Source of the DNA: Abditibacteriaceae bacterium
Lineage (GTDB): Bacteria > Armatimonadota > Abditibacteriia > Abditibacteriales > Abditibacteriaceae
Direction of reading: 5' to 3'
Assembly: GCA_019239895.1 (NCBI GenBank)
Contig: JAFAZH010000010.1
Coordinates: forward strand, 1-64,000
Length of the DNA stretch: 64,000 bases
Shown: positions 42,494 through 50,778 of the stretch, in pieces
How positions within the stretch are numbered: position 1 is the stretch's first letter
Layout of the letters: each line of letters starts with the position of its first letter
The notes under the pieces: generated by a model
What the model saw: the letters and a program-made list of their open reading frames with translations, nothing else
What the model was told of the DNA's origin: nothing
The model's database searches: none
Made by a program: the position numbers and the translations under genes

Positions 42494-43621
42494 ATGCTGA
42501 AGCAAATTGGTAGAGTGCTGATAAAAGAGCCGTCCGCTGAGTGCGCGCCTTTTAATTGGTGCAACATATTACGTGTTGAGGCCCCGGCTGTCCGCACGGC
42601 AGTCGCGGCCACCGCGCCCCTGATTGTAGGGCAAATCATGGGTTATCCGACTGTCGGATTAATGATCGGCTTAGGGGGCCTCTATACCTCGGTGAACGAT
42701 AAACCGGGAGCCACGTTGCGCTCCATGCTCATTGCATCCACCGTTGCTGCTGTGTCTGGCTTAATGGGCACAGTGGTTGGCAATGTGGTCTGGCTTTCTA
42801 TCTTGCTCATGTTTGTGTGGGCTTTTGTTGGCGGATTACTCGGCATCTATGGCGTTGTGGCTATGAACATCGGCTTTGTGATGACGCTTGTGTTTGCTGT
42901 CACTTTGGGCATGGCTGCCCCCTTAGATGTCGGGTTAGATCGTATGGTGGAATTTTGGTTCGGTGGGTTATGGTGTACGGCCCTGACCCTGTTGCTATGG
43001 AGAATTTTACAAGAGTTACCCGCTCTCAATAATACCGATAACGAAGCTGTTAGCCCTGAGACAGCAGCCCCGCTATCGCAATCAGATGCAACGACAGCAG
43101 GCCAACAAAAACTAAGTGGTTGGCTCCAACAATTTGCTGGTGCTCTAACCTGGCAGTGCCCGACCTTTCAGCACGCCTTGCGCCTGGGAGTGGTTTCCGC
43201 CCTGGCGGTAGCACTCTATAAAGGGCTACATATCGAGCATGGCTACTGGATGATTATCACGGTGCTGGTCATCATTAAGCCCGACTTGCCCTCTACGCAG
43301 CAACGTGCCCTGGAAAGACTGGTTGGCTCGGTTGTCGGTGGCCTGTTAGCTGTGCTGTTAGCTGCCACCATTCGAGATGTGGTTATCCTCGACATCCTGC
43401 TGGTTGTGCTGGCGGTTTTAGCCTATTCCCATGCCCCTAACAACTATGGTATGTACGTCGTCTTCCTGACACCCTTTGTGGTCTTAATGATTAACATTGC
43501 CATGCCTGGCTACTGGCAAATTGCGGTAGTGCGTATTTATGATACCTTCGCAGGCGGCGCACTGGCCCTGGCTATCGCGTACCTGTTACGGCCCCAAACC
43601 ACACCGCTGACTGACGCGTAG
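42494..43621 (+). CDS. FUSC family membrane protein (aromatic acid exporter-like)
   Basis: A 375-residue inner-membrane protein of the fusaric acid resistance/FUSC type. It has an N-terminal bundle of about six helices (VRTAVAATAPLIVGQIMGYPT, GGLLGIYGVVAMNIGF), a central soluble stretch of about 70 residues (Gln/Thr-rich, ~170-235) and a second bundle, starting FQHALRLGVVSALAVALYKGL and containing WMIITVLVIIKPDLPSTQQRALERLVGSVVGG, the family's signature. Such proteins export aromatic acids or phenolic compounds. Starts at TTG 42488 and ATG 42494 are both possible; neither has a strong ribosome site. Confidence 0.85.
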   Translation: MLKQIGRVLIKEPSAECAPFNWCNILRVEAPAVRTAVAATAPLIVGQIMGYPTVGLMIGLGGLYTSVNDKPGATLRSMLIASTVAAVSGLMGTVVGNVVWLSILLMFVWAFVGGLLGIYGVVAMNIGFVMTLVFAVTLGMAAPLDVGLDRMVEFWFGGLWCTALTLLLWRILQELPALNNTDNEAVSPETAAPLSQSDATTAGQQKLSGWLQQFAGALTWQCPTFQHALRLGVVSALAVALYKGLHIEHGYWMIITVLVIIKPDLPSTQQRALERLVGSVVGGLLAVLLAATIRDVVILDILLVVLAVLAYSHAPNNYGMYVVFLTPFVVLMINIAMPGYWQIAVVRIYDTFAGGALALAIAYLLRPQTTPLTDA

Positions 43622-43665
43622 CAGTAACTCTGCGTCTAGTCTGTAAGAAGAGCTACATTTATCTT

Positions 43666-44319
43666 TTAGCTCGCCAGCGGCACGGTTTTCATCTTCCACG
43701 TTTCCCGTTGAATCGGGTCGAAGTTTTCGACGCGAAAGTAAATGTAATTAGCAGCGGTGGTTTTGCCATACCAGCCGGTGGCTTCATAGAAGAACAAGAC
43801 TTTGCGCTCCTGGCCGGGGCTAAGCAATTCCCGGCCCTCATGGTACATACTCAGCAGATTGGCCTTCTGGCTGTGCTCATCCTCCAACACAAAATAGTCG
43901 GGTTTAGGGTCAACCATGATAGGGGTGGATTCGTTGTTTCTAATGGTCAGCTCAATCTTGAATTTATCGCCCGTAGTATTGAAAGACACTTCTGTTAACC
44001 GTAGGAAGTTTCTGGCCCGCTTGGTGAGCGGGGTGTTTGGTAGGGCTGTCATTTCTACCCGTTGGATGTCTCTGAGCTTGTAGGTGTACCCCTGCTCAAA
44101 GGCAGGTAGTTGCTCCTGGACGGGAGTGGGAGCCGTGGCAGTTACAGTCGTGGCCGTGGGTGGTGTGCCGTGACTCATCATGTTGACCAGCACCGGACTG
44201 GCCAGTAGACCACCGATGATAGCCGCCCCCGCACTGATGCTGGCCGCTGTTACGGATGGGTGCAGCCCCTTTTTATCGCCGTTAGGGTTTGGGAGTTGGT
44301 TTGTGGGTTTGTTATCCAT
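43666..44319 (-). CDS. Membrane-anchored DUF4352-like protein
   Basis: A 217-residue protein with a short cytosolic Asn/Pro-rich start, one membrane helix (VTAASISAGAAIIGGLLASPVLVNM) and an exported immunoglobulin-like domain (residues ~100-217). The latter contains NTTGDKFKIELTIRNNESTPIMVDP and LLSPGQERKVLFFYEATGW, in the style of DUF4352/telomeric repeat-binding-factor-like envelope proteins. The function is unknown. It converges on the FUSC gene with a 44-bp gap. Confidence 0.65.
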   Translation of the reverse strand: MDNKPTNQLPNPNGDKKGLHPSVTAASISAGAAIIGGLLASPVLVNMMSHGTPPTATTVTATAPTPVQEQLPAFEQGYTYKLRDIQRVEMTALPNTPLTKRARNFLRLTEVSFNTTGDKFKIELTIRNNESTPIMVDPKPDYFVLEDEHSQKANLLSMYHEGRELLSPGQERKVLFFYEATGWYGKTTAANYIYFRVENFDPIQRETWKMKTVPLAS

Positions 44320-44504
44320 AACTGATGCAGCCGCCGTATTGCGGTATTAGAACTACCCTCAAAGTATATGTAACACCCAATGCCCTTGCCTTAGGCGAAA
44401 TCGCAGCAGTGCAATAAAGGCTGCTTGACAGGCACTGGCCCAGCATTCATAATGATCTTAATTAATTTCACTGAGATTAATGAAACAATAAGGGGAGAAA
44501 CAAG

Positions 44505-44894
44505 ATGGGCAAGAAATCGGCACTGGCGGCGGACATGGTTTGTGAGTTTGTCAATGAAGCACATGGCAACTTTGAGCGAGTCAAGGCGATGCTGGAACAA
44601 GAGCCAGGTTTGCTCAATGCAGCCTGGGATTGGGGTGGCGGCGATTGGGAGACGGGTTTAGGCGCGGCGGCACACATGGGGCGAAAAGATATTGCTCTGT
44701 ATCTCGTGGAAAGAGGCGCACGCCTGGACATCTTTGCTGCCGCGATGTTGGGCCGGGCGGAAGTTGTGCAGGCGATTATAGCGGCTCAGCCAGAGGCTAG
44801 GAATGCGCTGGGGCCACATGGTATCTCCCTCTTGACGCACGCTAAAAAGGGTGGCAAAGAGGCAGCGGCAGTGGTGAAGTTATTACAAGCGTAA
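44505..44894 (+). CDS. Ankyrin repeat protein
   Basis: A 129-residue protein consisting of ankyrin-like helix pairs: NFERVKAMLEQEPGLLNAAW, GLGAAAHMGRKDIALYLVERGA, DIFAAAMLGRAEVVQAIIAAQPEARNALGPHGISLLTHAKKGG. The order of repeats and the WDWGGGDWETGLGAAAHMG phrase are typical of small bacterial ankyrin proteins of unknown partner. GGGGAG lies 7 nt before the ATG. It stands alone and is closed by the hairpin at 44907-44942. Confidence 0.85.
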   Translation: MGKKSALAADMVCEFVNEAHGNFERVKAMLEQEPGLLNAAWDWGGGDWETGLGAAAHMGRKDIALYLVERGARLDIFAAAMLGRAEVVQAIIAAQPEARNALGPHGISLLTHAKKGGKEAAAVVKLLQA

Positions 44895-44906
44895 GGCAGC
44901 GTAAAA

Positions 44907-44942
44907 ATAACGAACCCGTTGCTCACGCTACGGGTTCGTTAT
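44907..44942. terminator. Hairpin between convergent genes, perfect 12-bp arms
   Basis: ATAACGAACCCG (44907-44918) pairs with CGGGTTCGTTAT (44931-44942). A-rich DNA (GTAAAAATAA) precedes it, giving a T-rich tail only in the leftward direction. The arms share CGAACCCG with the repeats at 9528-9627 and 12191-12276, so it may be a short relative of that family serving as a terminator. Confidence 0.65.
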
Positions 44943-44971
44943 GGGCTTACAACTAGATGTACGGTTTTGGT

Positions 44972-45214
44972 TTAACCCGTGCCAGAACGCACGCCTTCGA
45001 CTTCTTCCGCTTGATTGCCATCGGTGCTCGCATCGCGGACGCTCTCTACATCGACTTCGGGGTCGGTAGCGTTCGTGCTATAGGTCGAGTCGGGGGTGCC
45101 ATGTGTGGCAACGTCCTCGCGGCTGGTGCTGGAGCCACCCGTTTGAGAGGCTTCGCTGCCTTGAGATGCCCCCGTCACGGGATGGGGAGCATTCGTTGTG
45201 CTGCTGGTATTCAT
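44972..45214 (-). CDS. Small disordered Ser/Thr-rich protein
   Basis: An 80-residue polar protein without hydrophobic segments, rich in Ser, Thr, Gly and acidic residues; it should be unfolded. It starts at the ATG that overlaps the stop codon of the SRPBCC gene by 4 bp (ATGA, 45211-45214), which suggests translational coupling and supports its being real. No function can be assigned. The composition resembles low-complexity stress proteins, but that is a weak likeness. Confidence 0.5.
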   Translation of the reverse strand: MNTSSTTNAPHPVTGASQGSEASQTGGSSTSREDVATHGTPDSTYSTNATDPEVDVESVRDASTDGNQAEEVEGVRSGTG

Positions 45215-45744
45215 GACGATTTGTTTTCTCCAACCAGGGTAGACTCACTGCCGCCAGTGTAAGCTGCCGCGTTAGGCTTGCCACTGCCGGAAGTTGCATG
45301 GCTGCTCATGATGGAGAAATCGCCGCTCTCGGCCACCTGCTTGAAACGGTTCAAATCCTCAGAGAGTTGGTCTTCGGGGTCGGAAAAGAGTTTGGCTACC
45401 GCTTCTCCTAAAACGCCACCGGGTGGCTGATATTCCAGGCCAACGGTGACTTCAGTCTGGTTCTCCCCGTTTTCCTTAAAAGTCACGGCCCCGTGGGTTT
45501 CGATCTGTCCATCAATAGTTTGCCAGGCGATTTTCTTATTCTCTTCGACGTAAGTGGTTTTGGCATCCCATTCAATCGCAGTGCCAAGTGGCCCCTTAGC
45601 TTTCCAGTGGGTTATATCTTGACCGACCACCTGAATAGCCTCGATATTTTCCATAAAGCGAGGAAAGTTCTCGAAGTTTTTCCAAAAGGCGAACACCTGC
45701 GCTATGGGAGCATTTACCACTATGGATTTTGTCACTGTGCCCAT
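45211..45744 (-). CDS. SRPBCC family protein (polyketide cyclase/dehydrase-like)
   Basis: A 177-residue protein of the START/Bet v1-like superfamily, which binds a hydrophobic ligand in a helix-grip cavity. The opening TVTKSIVVNAPIAQVFAFWKNFENFPRFMENIEAIQVVG is the standard start, with ITHWKAKGPLGTAIEWDAKTT and ENGENQTEVTVGLEYQPPGG later. Residues after about 150 are a polar tail. Members of this subgroup are often near membrane-stress genes and have no proven activity. It overlaps the following small gene by 4 bp. Confidence 0.85.
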   Translation of the reverse strand: MGTVTKSIVVNAPIAQVFAFWKNFENFPRFMENIEAIQVVGQDITHWKAKGPLGTAIEWDAKTTYVEENKKIAWQTIDGQIETHGAVTFKENGENQTEVTVGLEYQPPGGVLGEAVAKLFSDPEDQLSEDLNRFKQVAESGDFSIMSSHATSGSGKPNAAAYTGGSESTLVGENKSS

Positions 45745-45816
45745 CGCACGCTCCTTACTATTTGGTTAATTGCTGTCGGAAGTTGGCTGCAAGTTGGGTG
45801 CCTCTCGTGAGAGATT

Positions 45817-46017
45817 GGAGGCTGGTCGCTGGATACAATAGGCCAGTGGTTGAAACCACCGGCTGCAAGACCAAGTCCACCTGCGCGGACTACCCCAGTC
45901 GCCGCAGGGCGACTTTGTTTTGCAGCCCGTGAATTCATTCACGGGTGGTGCATAGCAACTTGGGTTAGCTAACCCCAACTCGCCAGTATCTTGCATCCAG
46001 AAACAAGCATCCGGCCT
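45817..46017. repeat. Nested inverted repeat (CTGGATACAA outer, GAATTCATTCACGGG inner)
   Basis: Outer arms: GAGGCTGGTCGCTGGATACA near 45820 against GCCAGTATCTTGCATCCAG and GCATCCGGCCTC ending at 46017. Inner arms: CCACCGGCTGCAAGACCAAG near 45858 against CTTTGTTTTGCAGCCCGTGA near 45913, then GAATTCATTCACGGGTGG. The inner pair belongs to the family at 58881-59016, the outer to that at 27700-27806. It begins beyond the SRPBCC start and ends one base before the sigma factor stop (46018). Confidence 0.75.
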
Positions 46018-46953
46018 CTACATATTCAAATAACTGCGTAGCTTGCGGTGGAGTTGGTCACGACCACGGGCCAGGCGGCTTTTGACGGTGCCAGTGGGCA
46101 CATGCAGAATCCGAGCGATGTCATTCACTTCCATGCCCTGGAAATGATGCATCATGATAACCGCCTTGTGGTCTTCTGACAATGTTTGCACCGCTTCACG
46201 CACCCGCTTTTGCAACTCTTCGTTGGTGATGGTTTCTTCCGGCAGTTTGGCTAAGTCCGGGAACTCCATCGGTTCGCTTTCGCCGCTCTCATCGGTGCGC
46301 GGCGTGTCCATGCTCTGGAAGCGCACGCGTTTTTTACGACGGGCGCGGTCACGGCACAGGTTAAGCGCGATGCGATAGAGATAGGTGGAAAATGCCTCAT
46401 CAGCGCGCAAGGTCGGCAGCGCGTCATGCAGGCGCATGAAGACATCCTGAGTAACATCCTGAGCATCATCAGGATCACCTAACATGCCATAAACAGCGTT
46501 ATAGATACGACGGTGATAAAGCTGGAAAATCTCCTCAAAGGCTTTGAGGTCGCCTTCCTTGGCGCGTTGCAGGGTTTGCAGAAACTGCGCCCGCGCCGGA
46601 TCGGGCGGCGCGGCAGCGATAGCCGGGGCTGTATCCACCTCATCTGCTCCGGCAACCTCCGCCGCCTCGTCGGAGTTCAGGGTTTCTGTAGCGGCGTCGG
46701 TATCCGGTGCTGCGGTAGTCTCCTCATCCGTGATGTTATCATCGGTGAGAGTGTCCGCCGCATCCGGGGCAACAGCATCCTGGGCGACAGCAGCCCGCCC
46801 GTCCTCATTCCTCCTGGCTTTAGACCGGGAAGCAGACGCGGAGGTGACAGGAGCGTTGGATACGGGCCGAGGGGTAGGCGCTTTTGGCATCGGACTCAAG
46901 GGCTTCGCACCCCGCGCATTATTTTGCCAGCGGGTGGTTAGCGTAGTAGACAT
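46018..46953 (-). CDS. ECF-type RNA polymerase sigma factor with long N-terminal extension
   Basis: A 311-residue sigma factor. Residues 1-130 are a disordered Ala/Thr/Asp-rich extension (runs of DTAADE-like acidic sequence), much longer than usual. The core starts at QTLQRAKEGDLKAFEEIFQLYH with region 2 (GDPDDAQDVTQDVFMRLHDALPTLR) and then region 4 (QTLSEDHKAVIMMHHFQGMEVNDIARILHVPTGTVKSRLARGRDQL). It will redirect polymerase to a set of stress or envelope promoters. No anti-sigma factor is recognisable next to it; the acidic extension could itself be regulatory. No strong ribosome site precedes ATG 46953. Confidence 0.9.
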   Translation of the reverse strand: MSTTLTTRWQNNARGAKPLSPMPKAPTPRPVSNAPVTSASASRSKARRNEDGRAAVAQDAVAPDAADTLTDDNITDEETTAAPDTDAATETLNSDEAAEVAGADEVDTAPAIAAAPPDPARAQFLQTLQRAKEGDLKAFEEIFQLYHRRIYNAVYGMLGDPDDAQDVTQDVFMRLHDALPTLRADEAFSTYLYRIALNLCRDRARRKKRVRFQSMDTPRTDESGESEPMEFPDLAKLPEETITNEELQKRVREAVQTLSEDHKAVIMMHHFQGMEVNDIARILHVPTGTVKSRLARGRDQLHRKLRSYLNM

Positions 46954-47100
46954 TTTGCGTAACGAAAGGGCTTAACGACAAACGACATAACGACGAATAG
47001 ATAGACAGAAACCTGGTAGCAAAATGCTGAGTCCTCTGGAAACAGGACAACACAACTTGCTGAGACACTCCCCCACTTCGTCCGTCACATCACGCGCTCG

Positions 47101-47421
47101 TTAACGCCCCCCTTTTATATTTTCAAAAGCGCGCTCGATGTCTTCTAACTTGCTTTCGCAGTTAGCAATAATCTCCTCGGCGCGCTCCAGTGGTGAGAGA
47201 TTGAGCAAATTTAATGCGCGAACTCGCTGCCGCCACAAATAAGTTGAAATGGCAGCCCCGGCCAGCACTCCGACGGCCATTGCGCCATAGAGCACGGCAC
47301 TGCCCTTCGCTGAGGAATCGTTCAATGCGTCTGTGATGGCGTCAGTGTTCAAGGTTGGGGTATCCAATAGGGAGGTGTCTAATCCTGATGCTCCCGCAGT
47401 TTGTAACTTTCCTAGTGCCAT
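47101..47421 (-). CDS. Small membrane protein, unknown
   Basis: A 106-residue protein with a polar N-terminal part, one membrane helix (VLYGAMAVGVLAGAAISTYLW) and a cytosolic charged helix (SPLERAEEIIANCESKLEDIERAFENI), which could form a coiled coil. It lies between the second response regulator and the sigma factor, all leftward. It might be a membrane partner of the sigma factor, but nothing in the sequence shows it. The ATG at 47421 lies a few nt after GGGTGAT. Confidence 0.55.
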   Translation of the reverse strand: MALGKLQTAGASGLDTSLLDTPTLNTDAITDALNDSSAKGSAVLYGAMAVGVLAGAAISTYLWRQRVRALNLLNLSPLERAEEIIANCESKLEDIERAFENIKGGR

Positions 47422-47511
47422 AGATCACCCTTAAAGCGCGGCAGAATGCTTTTCGCGTCACTCTTCTCTTTGTTGATCCTTTAATGGTAACGACTCAGTA
47501 AAACTAACAGG

Positions 47512-47970
47512 TTAACTGGATGGTGGTGTTAAAGTCTCATCCATATCATTTAAATCAAAGGTATTGTCGGCACTTAAGTCATAGGTGTCGTCACCATCCG
47601 CCTGCCCCTGAAAGATGCGTTTGACGAATGTAATTAATTCCTGTGGGTTAAACGGTTTGGTCAGATATAAGTCGGCTCCACTCTGCCAACCCCGAAAAAC
47701 ATCGGCATCCTGGGCTTTAGCCGTCAGCATAATTACGGGAATATCAGCAGTGGCGGCATCTTCCTTTAGCTTTTTTAGAGCTTCAAAGCCATCCATTTCC
47801 GGCATCATGACATCCATCACGAGCAGGTCGGGCTTCTCGGCGGCGACTTTTTCTAAAGCTTCGCGGCCATTGCTGGCCGTGACGACTTCATAGCCTTCGC
47901 GTTCGAGGTTAATTTGCACCAGACGCACGATATGTTTTTCATCGTCAACGGCTAAAATCTTCTTGGACAT
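47512..47970 (-). CDS. CheY-like single-domain response regulator
   Basis: A 152-residue receiver with Asp9/Asp10 at the acidic site, the phosphoacceptor Asp53 in VMDVMMPEMDG, Thr in MLTAKA and Lys in YLTKPF, followed by an acidic tail of about 30 residues (DGDDTYDLSADNTFDL). No DNA-binding domain or kinase is present. It is a likely paralogue of the receiver at 13557-13967. ATG 47970 matches the start of that paralogue; an upstream ATG at 47997 adds nine residues. A strong promoter lies at 48048-48076. Confidence 0.9.
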   Translation of the reverse strand: MSKKILAVDDEKHIVRLVQINLEREGYEVVTASNGREALEKVAAEKPDLLVMDVMMPEMDGFEALKKLKEDAATADIPVIMLTAKAQDADVFRGWQSGADLYLTKPFNPQELITFVKRIFQGQADGDDTYDLSADNTFDLNDMDETLTPPSS

Positions 47971-48047
47971 AGTAGGCACTGCCTTTCGGCGCGGCATCGC
48001 GGAGCGACTGCGGCACCCTGAGAACGGTTTTATTGGGTCGTGCCGTC

Positions 48048-48076
48048 ATTATAACGCGGCACACCCCACATGCCAA
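48048..48076 (-). promoter_or_regulatory. Strong sigma-70 promoter of the response regulator gene
   Basis: On the minus strand TTGGCA (48076-48071) is followed after exactly 17 bp by a perfect TATAAT (48053-48048). Transcription would start near 48041, 70 nt before ATG 47970. It is one of the best housekeeping promoters in the window. Confidence 0.65.
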
Positions 48077-48195
48077 GACCCCGGATGCCAACTTATATCT
48101 ATAGATTACCGAAAACCCGTCGTAGTTGCGCCTGGACAGAGGCATCTTATCGTCCGAAAGTGATGAATGTTACCTCAGTTTACGGGCCAGGGCAC

Positions 48196-48972
48196 TTAAT
48201 TCTGGTGTTTATCGCCGTGTTCCGTCCACGACGATTGCGTATATTTATCGCTGTGCAAACGATGCGCCACCGTGCTTTCATCTGCTGTCATTTCTCCCCG
48301 CTCCAACTGCATCTGCGCCGTTCGTTCAAGGCCAGCACATAAGGCGCGAATAATATCCTCGCGTGTTGCCGCTATGCCCAAAGATTTTAAGGTCACCGTA
48401 TCGTGCATGGAGCCACCGACTAACGATTCCCAGAGGGCACGATCCAAGTCCACGAGCAATGAGCCATGTTGTAAAATCGCCCCACGCTGCCGACACTGGG
48501 CGGCCCCTATCAGTTTTTTACCTGCCACCAGAAAATCGCACTGTGCAGTGGACGAAAAGCAATTCGCCGTGCCTGAGTGTAGCCCGACATTAGCTTTGGA
48601 CAACTCGGCCTGAACTGTTAGTTGTTGCAGCCCTTCCACCCAACCATTGCTCAGCCAGCGATAGGAGCCTAACACCGAGCGTGACTCTGGTGGCAGTTGC
48701 TCCTTGTGAATCACCACACTGTAAGTCACTTCATACTGATGCAAAACTGCTCGCCCCCCAGTGGGACGGCGCACAATATCCAGTGCAGAGTGTGGAGTGC
48801 GGAGTGCGGAGTGGATAGTTTCGTTGAGGCGTTGGAAACGGCCTAAAGACAGGCAGGATGGTTGCCAATCGTAAAAGCGCACCGTGGGCGGCGCGCTAGG
48901 AGTGTGGCTGAGCAGCAAGGCTTCATCCACCGCCATATTCCACGCGCCAGTGGCGGCGGGGTGGAGAAGCAA
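48196..48972 (-). CDS. Octanoyltransferase LipM / lipoate-protein ligase family
   Basis: A 258-residue enzyme that attaches octanoyl (or lipoyl) groups to lipoyl domains, most likely GcvH encoded 3.3 kb upstream. It has the LplA fold with AWNMAVDEALL (residues 10-20), RRPTGGRAVLH (68-78) and NCFSSTAQCDFLVAGKKLIGAAQ, where Cys138 occupies the position of the LipM nucleophile. Residues ~53-64 (IHSALRTPHSAL) come from a tandem GAGTGCG repeat and look like an insert. The start is TTG 48972, but the frame stays open upstream through YWRLL, a phrase normally near the N-terminus of this family, into a repeat element, so the native start may have been altered. Confidence 0.82.
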   Translation of the reverse strand: MLLHPAATGAWNMAVDEALLLSHTPSAPPTVRFYDWQPSCLSLGRFQRLNETIHSALRTPHSALDIVRRPTGGRAVLHQYEVTYSVVIHKEQLPPESRSVLGSYRWLSNGWVEGLQQLTVQAELSKANVGLHSGTANCFSSTAQCDFLVAGKKLIGAAQCRQRGAILQHGSLLVDLDRALWESLVGGSMHDTVTLKSLGIAATREDIIRALCAGLERTAQMQLERGEMTADESTVAHRLHSDKYTQSSWTEHGDKHQN

Positions 48973-48982
48973 GCGCCAGTAT

Positions 48983-49103
48983 GTGGGGTTTGGGGGTTGG
49001 GGTATAGGGTTTAGTTCTGAGCTAATGATGAAATTAGTATGAGAATTACAGAAGAGTTACTGCAAGGTTGCTCTAAACCCCAGACCCCGAACCCGAAACC
49101 CTA
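48983..49103. repeat. Inverted repeat of AAACCCTA type between gcvPB and lipM
   Basis: A G-rich arm (GTGGGGTTTGGGGGTTGGGG at 48983 onward) pairs imperfectly with CTAAACCCCAGACCCCGAAC..AAACCCTA at 49072-49103. The final CTA is the reverse complement of the TAG stop codon of gcvPB (49101-49103). Similar elements are at 52110-52226 and 57080-57243. Confidence 0.82.
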
Positions 49104-50612
49104 ATACGTCGAAGCCTGTGGCACTTCACGGTGCGCGTCGTGCGGGGTGCCATTCTGACAGGAGGAGTCATTTTCTGGCGCGGCCCAGCAGAGGTTCAGG
49201 CAACGGGCGGCGTTGGCTTCATCCAGGCGACCGACGGGCATGGTGTGCGGTGCATGATGGAGCAAGTCCGGGTCACTGGCGGCTTCCTCAGCGATCTTGA
49301 GCATAGCGTCGCAGAAGGCATCCAGCGTGACTTTGGTTTCTGTCTCCGTCGGCTCAATCATGAGCGATTCTTTGACAATGGTTGGGAAGTACACCGTCGG
49401 GGCGTGGAACCCATAATCGGGTAGACGCTTGGCAATATCCCACGCCGAAACGCCATATTTAGCTCGCAGTTCACTGGCACTTAATACACACTCATGCTTG
49501 CAGATATTCTCATTGGCCGTAGCATAGACTCCGCGCAAACGGGCCAGAATATAATTCGCGGCTAAGACGGCATTCTCCGAAATCTCCTGTAAGCCGCTGC
49601 TGCCATGCCGCAGAATATAGGTCAGGGCACGCAGCACAATGCCTGAATTGCCCCAATAGCCATGCAACGCCCCCACCGACTGAGGCCGATCATAGTCGAA
49701 GGTGAAGCGGTCGCCTTGCTTCACCACATAAGGCGTAGGCAGGAACGGCTCCAGAATCTTACGCACCGCCACCGGCCCCGCACCAGGGCCGCCGCCGCCG
49801 TGTGGCGTTGAAAATGTCTTATGCACATTGAAGTGCATCACGTCTACACCGGTATCACCTGGCTTAACCTGGCCCAGAATGGCATTCATATTTGCGCCGT
49901 CCATATAGACGAGGGCACCATGCTCATGGGCTAAGGCCGTCAACTTCTCAATATCTTTTTCAAACACGCCAAGAGTGTTGGGGTTGGTAATCATGACCGC
50001 TGCGACATCCGGCCCCATCGCTTCGCGCATGTGCGCCATGTCTACGCAGCCATGCTCATCGGAAGCCACCTGGGTCACGGTGAAACCGCAACGTGCCGCC
50101 GATGCCGGGTTGGTGCCGTGCGCGGAATCGGGCACCACAATACGCGTGCGTGCCTTACCCTCGCCACGACTTTCATGATAGGCCCGGATCATCAACAGGC
50201 CACAAAACTCGCCCTGCGCTCCGGCCAAGGGCTGCACAGTGGCCGCATCCAGCCCGGCAACTTCGGCCAGAATCCGTTGTGCTTCATAAAGGACTTCCAG
50301 CCAGCCCTGCACGGTGGATTCATCCTGCAACGGATGAGCGAGGGCAAAGCCGGGCATAGAAGCTACAACCTCATTGATTTTTGGGTTGTATTTCATGGTG
50401 CAGGAGCCGAGCGGGTAGAACTCGGTATCAATGCTAAAGTTCTTGTGCGATAGGCGTGTATAATGGCGGACGAGCGTGTGCTCGTCTACTTCCGGCAACG
50501 GCAACGCCGCGCGCGCTGGCATGTCAAGTTTAGCTTCCGGCACATCAAGGGCGGGCAAATAGTCATTATATTGACCAGGATCAGAGAGTTCAAAAAGGAG
50601 TGGCTCAAGCAT
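49101..50612 (-). CDS. gcvPB: Glycine dehydrogenase (decarboxylating) subunit 2
   Basis: A 503-residue PLP-dependent subunit of the P protein in the glycine cleavage system. It carries the pyridoxal lysine in [21 protein letters not shown] and opens with the usual [10 protein letters not shown]. Together with GcvPA it decarboxylates glycine and passes the aminomethyl group to the lipoyl arm of GcvH. ATG 50612 is preferred over TTG 50627. The last 30 residues ([20 protein letters not shown]...) are a non-conserved tail, and the stop codon coincides with the end of the repeat at 48983-49103. It follows gcvPA across a 25-bp-armed palindrome. Confidence 0.94.
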   Translation of the reverse strand: MLEPLLFELSDPGQYNDYLPALDVPEAKLDMPARAALPLPEVDEHTLVRHYTRLSHKNFSIDTEFYPLGSCTMKYNPKINEVVASMPGFALAHPLQDESTVQGWLEVLYEAQRILAEVAGLDAATVQPLAGAQGEFCGLLMIRAYHESRGEGKARTRIVVPDSAHGTNPASAARCGFTVTQVASDEHGCVDMAHMREAMGPDVAAVMITNPNTLGVFEKDIEKLTALAHEHGALVYMDGANMNAILGQVKPGDTGVDVMHFNVHKTFSTPHGGGGPGAGPVAVRKILEPFLPTPYVVKQGDRFTFDYDRPQSVGALHGYWGNSGIVLRALTYILRHGSSGLQEISENAVLAANYILARLRGVYATANENICKHECVLSASELRAKYGVSAWDIAKRLPDYGFHAPTVYFPTIVKESLMIEPTETETKVTLDAFCDAMLKIAEEAASDPDLLHHAPHTMPVGRLDEANAARCLNLCWAAPENDSSCQNGTPHDAHREVPQASTY

Positions 50613-50650
50613 AAAGATCAACTTCAATATTTAATATAGGTTCACCGTCA

Positions 50651-50778
50651 GACCCGCCCCTAAAGGAGCGGGCTGTTGGATAAAAAGCCCCCTGAACGGG
50701 GCTACGCATGGACTACATCTGTGTTTAGCCCCTTTTAAGGGGCTTCTAAGGTTCAGCCCGCTCCTTTAGGGGCGGGTC
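50651..50778. repeat. Inverted repeat, CCCGCCCCTAAAGGAGCGGG family, perfect 25-bp arms
   Basis: Arms 50651-50675 and 50754-50778 are perfectly complementary; an inner pair AAGCCCCCTGAACGGGGCTA / TAGCCCCTTTTAAGGGGCTT is itself composed of two small hairpins. The right arm's last base is the first base of the gcvPA stop codon (50778-50780). It lies inside the gcvPA-gcvPB intergenic region of what should be one operon. Confidence 0.9.
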
